A DNA stretch of 64,000 nucleotides. It comes from Batillaria attramentaria. Its lineage: Eukaryota; Mollusca; Gastropoda; Batillariidae. Made by a program: the position numbers and the translations under genes. Positions within the stretch are counted from its first letter, which is position 1, and each line of letters begins with the position of its first letter. Below, in pieces: positions 63,489-64,000 of this stretch. The stretch is from contig JACVVK020000453.1 in assembly GCA_018292915.2 (NCBI GenBank), positions 462,501 through 526,500 of the forward strand, read 5' to 3'. The notes under the pieces were generated by a model. That model was not told the DNA's origin and did not search any database. It saw only the letters and a program-made list of their open reading frames with translations.

Positions 63489-64000
63489 GTACTATTGTCT
63501 GTTGTCTTCCTTTTTTTTTTCCTTTTTTTTTCGGGGGGGGGGGGGGGAGGGGGGTCCTTTGCCCGAAATTTTACAATGTGCATTATCTAATCAAATGGGG
63601 TTTGCAATTGTCGAATGAGCTAATGATGCTGATACACATTTGGAAAATGCACACCTCCCGTGTAAAAGCATCAAAACAGGATATAATCATGATCATTATC
63701 AGATGAAAAATCTTTTGGTTTAAAGGTTACGGTATTATGTGGTCTTTTCAATCTACAAAACAGCACCACCAAAAAAATGCATTTGCCTGACAAATGTGCG
63801 CTGGTAATGGCTGTGTAAAGCCAGGGAATCTTTAACTTTGGACCCATAAACATAATAGCAGTTTTAACCCTCCTCATCATCCAAGTGGCATTCTTCTTCC
63901 CCTACCCCTGCCAACAAATATTGTGAGAAAACAATCCACAAGAAGCTACACGGTGACTAAGGCAGTATACTGCAGTAATATATATACTTTTTTTTAAAAG
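63489..64000 (+). other. EFCAB2 intron, no further exon seen
   Basis: Starts with a T-run/G-run composite (about 63509-63556). No further EF-hand coding sequence is visible before the window ends. Confidence 0.6.

Overview
This is animal nuclear DNA. Genes are split into many short exons with GT-AG introns, the introns carry long (TG)n tracts, and tRNA-derived SINEs, LINE tails and an intact Tc1-like transposon lie between and inside genes. The repeat landscape and the gene versions fit a lophotrochozoan, probably a mollusc; this is an inference and no species was identified.

Layout. (1) Positions 1-7459, plus strand: the 3' part of an RNF216/TRIAD3-type RING-IBR-RING ubiquitin ligase, 11 exons, truncated by the left edge (817 codons present). 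(2) 7460-16642: an intergenic accessory block. It holds one SINE nested in another (7603-8628), an array of exactly 20 copies of a 98-bp unit (9447-11406), an intact Tc1/mariner DD34E element (11663-13197), an LTR-like stretch, and an orphan THAP-domain exon (15162-15365). (3) 16643-45237, plus strand: a complete TRPM-type cation channel of 28 exons and about 1451 codons. Its introns hold SINEs, two inverted LINE tails, a 92-bp perfect palindrome, a long fold-back element and minisatellites. (4) 45238-49999: the converging 3' regions of TRPM and HNRNPU, with duplicated segments. (5) 50000-62550, minus strand: a complete HNRNPU-type gene of 18 coding exons and 813 codons (SAP, acidic, RS-rich, SPRY, P-loop and RGG/GY-rich regions). 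Two adjacent introns contain a paralogous pair of box C/D snoRNA-like sequences. (6) 62551-63251: a roughly 700-bp divergent promoter region. (7) 63252 to the right edge, plus strand: the first two exons of EFCAB2/DRC8, a ciliary EF-hand protein.

The four genes have unrelated jobs: ubiquitin ligation, ion transport, nuclear RNP/chromatin work, and ciliary dynein regulation. The only pair likely to share control is HNRNPU-EFCAB2. They are head to head here and, from memory, also adjacent and divergent on human 1q44, so this looks like ancient microsynteny.

Exon boundaries were read by hand from splice consensus and phase. In each gene the summed coding length is divisible by three (2454 nt for the RNF216 part, 4356 nt for TRPM, 2442 nt for HNRNPU), which supports the models. 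The main unresolved point is which of two exons is used at the first transmembrane segment of TRPM.
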